Assembly: GCA_012521525.1 (NCBI GenBank)
Contig: JAAYMG010000274.1
Coordinates: forward strand, 1-5,506
Reading direction: 5' to 3'
Source: Clostridiales bacterium
GTDB lineage: Bacteria; Bacillota; Clostridia; Oscillospirales; JAAYOS01
DNA: 5,506 nt
The position numbers were made by a program, and so were the translations under genes. Below, in pieces: positions 4,315 to 5,506 of this stretch. The notes below the pieces were generated by a model, which did no database searches, was not told the origin of the DNA, and saw only the letters and a program-made list of their open reading frames with translations. Within the stretch, counting starts at the first letter, position 1. Every line of letters starts with the position of its first letter.

Positions 4315-5505
4315 ATGTCTTATTCTTTTGACACTATAATCGATCGGCGAGGCACGGACTCGCTAAAATACGATTTTGCAGCTAAAAGGGGATTGCCGGA
4401 GGACGTCCTGCCGCTCTGGGTCGCAGACATGGATTTTACGTCTCCCCCGGAGGTCCTGGACGCGCTGGCTGAAAAATGCCGCCACGGGATTTTCGGGTAC
4501 AGTGACGCGGCGGACGAGGGGTACTTCGGTGCGTTGGCCAAGTGGTACTCGGAGCGCTTCGGGTGGCTGATTTCCCCAGAGTGGTTAGTAAAGGCCCCGG
4601 GCGTGGTCTTCGCCATCTGCGCCGCGATCCGAGCCCTGACAGAGGAGGGCGACGCGGTGCTCATACAGCAGCCGGTTTACTACCCCTTTTCCGAGTCGGT
4701 ACATGCAAACGGACGAAGGCTTGTGGTCAGTGAGCTCGTTTACAGCGACGGGAAATATTCCGTTGACCTCAAAGATTTTGAGGATAAGATAAAGAGTGAA
4801 AAGGTAAAGCTTTTTATAATCTGCAGCCCGCACAATCCGGTGGGCAGGGTGTGGAGGATCGATGAGCTTTCGGCTATGGGCGAGATTTGCTTAAGGTACG
4901 GGGTAAAGGTGGTCTCCGACGAGATCCACGCGGACTTCGTATATCCCGGCAATCGTCACCAGGTTTTCGCGGCGATCAGTCCTGAACTGGCTGAGATCAC
5001 CGTCACCTGCACTGCACCCACCAAGACATTTAACCTCGCGGGGCTTCAGATTTCAAATATCCTTATTTCAGACCCGGCTCTGCGCAGCCGCTTTAGGCAG
5101 GAGATAAGAAAAACCGGCTACAGTCAGCCAAACATTATGGGACTTGTAGCTTGCAGGGCTGCCTATGAGCACGGGGCTGGCTGGTTAGACGAGCTTATGG
5201 CATATCTGGGCTCTAATCTGGATTTTGTGCGGGATTTTCTCGCCCGGGAGATTCCACAGGTACAGCTGGTCGAGCCCGAGGGCACATACCTAGTTTGGCT
5301 TGACTTCAGGGCATTGGGTCTGACTGACCGCGAGCTTGATGATTTGATAGTCAATAAGGCGAAGCTGTGGCTGGATGCTGGTACGATGTTCGGCGCATCC
5401 GGCACGGGTTTCCAGCGCATAAATATAGCCTGTCCGCGCTCCATTCTTGAGCGGGCGTTGAGACAGCTTAAGGATGCGCTGGACTCCATCGGTGCGGCAC
5501 GCTGA
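4315..5505 (+). CDS. patB: MalY/PatB-family PLP-dependent C-S lyase (cystathionine beta-lyase)
   Basis: This cytoplasmic enzyme of the aminotransferase class I/II fold (fold type I PLP) belongs to the MalY/PatB group. These are beta-C-S lyases that convert cystathionine to homocysteine, pyruvate and ammonia and often also cleave cysteine or other S-conjugates. It has 396 residues, the usual length. Visible features: LPLWVADMDF (32-41), the group's signature near the N-terminus; QQPVYYPF (118-125); CSPHNPVGRVW (170-180) with Asn174; SDEIHADF (201-208) with Asp202 for the pyridine nitrogen; Lys237 in TAPTKTFNLAGLQ as the PLP lysine; and Arg368 in FQRINIACPR, the probable substrate-carboxylate arginine. 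The start at 4315 is two bases after the preceding stop; starting at 4306 would add three residues and overlap by seven bases. The gene is complete, ending one base before the edge, so any terminator or fourth operon gene is outside. A role in maltose control, as in E. coli MalY, is not suggested by the context. Confidence 0.93.
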   Translation: MSYSFDTIIDRRGTDSLKYDFAAKRGLPEDVLPLWVADMDFTSPPEVLDALAEKCRHGIFGYSDAADEGYFGALAKWYSERFGWLISPEWLVKAPGVVFAICAAIRALTEEGDAVLIQQPVYYPFSESVHANGRRLVVSELVYSDGKYSVDLKDFEDKIKSEKVKLFIICSPHNPVGRVWRIDELSAMGEICLRYGVKVVSDEIHADFVYPGNRHQVFAAISPELAEITVTCTAPTKTFNLAGLQISNILISDPALRSRFRQEIRKTGYSQPNIMGLVACRAAYEHGAGWLDELMAYLGSNLDFVRDFLAREIPQVQLVEPEGTYLVWLDFRALGLTDRELDDLIVNKAKLWLDAGTMFGASGTGFQRINIACPRSILERALRQLKDALDSIGAAR

Positions 5506-5506
5506 A

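Overview
The window looks like part of the chromosome of an anaerobic, Clostridia-like member of the Firmicutes with fairly GC-rich genes and AT-rich intergenic DNA. This is inferred from strong GGAGG-type ribosome binding sites, a serine-rich lipoprotein linker, consensus sigma-A-type promoters and a CymR-type Rrf2 regulator. The genus cannot be named from the sequence alone.

Layout, left to right. (1) Positions 1-982, minus strand: the first 327 codons of a secreted lipoprotein, the substrate-binding subunit of a branched-chain-amino-acid-type (Liv/HAAT) ABC transporter. The gene runs off the left edge. It has a near-consensus promoter (1069-1097) and a 5' leader with a perfect hairpin (1026-1044). 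(2) Positions 1098-1483: AT-rich DNA with no convincing gene, possibly holding decayed coding remnants. (3) Positions 1484-1545: an unusually long hairpin followed by a T-run, the probable terminator of cysK. (4) Positions 1568-2500, minus strand: cysK, O-acetylserine sulfhydrylase. (5) Positions 2501-2702: a compact divergent control region with two back-to-back promoters that have identical -35 and -10 hexamers, packed with direct and inverted repeats. (6) Positions 2703-5505, plus strand: a tight three-gene operon. It encodes an Rrf2-family regulator resembling CymR, a Cys/Met-metabolism PLP enzyme (cystathionine gamma-synthase/lyase type) and a MalY/PatB-type C-S lyase that ends one base before the window does.

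How the genes fit together. CysK makes cysteine from O-acetylserine and sulfide. The two PLP enzymes of the plus-strand operon can together carry sulfur from cysteine through cystathionine to homocysteine for methionine synthesis, or, depending on real specificity, break down cystathionine and cysteine. In Bacillus and Staphylococcus, CymR is the master repressor of cysteine metabolism and uses CysK itself as a signalling partner. Here the genes for both partners are transcribed divergently from one shared control region, so the block looks like a self-contained cysteine-sensing circuit. The transporter gene lies beyond a terminator and has its own promoter, so it is probably a separate unit.

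No CRISPR array, tRNA, rRNA or intact mobile element was seen. The most useful new material is the repeat architecture of the cysK-cymR intergenic region.
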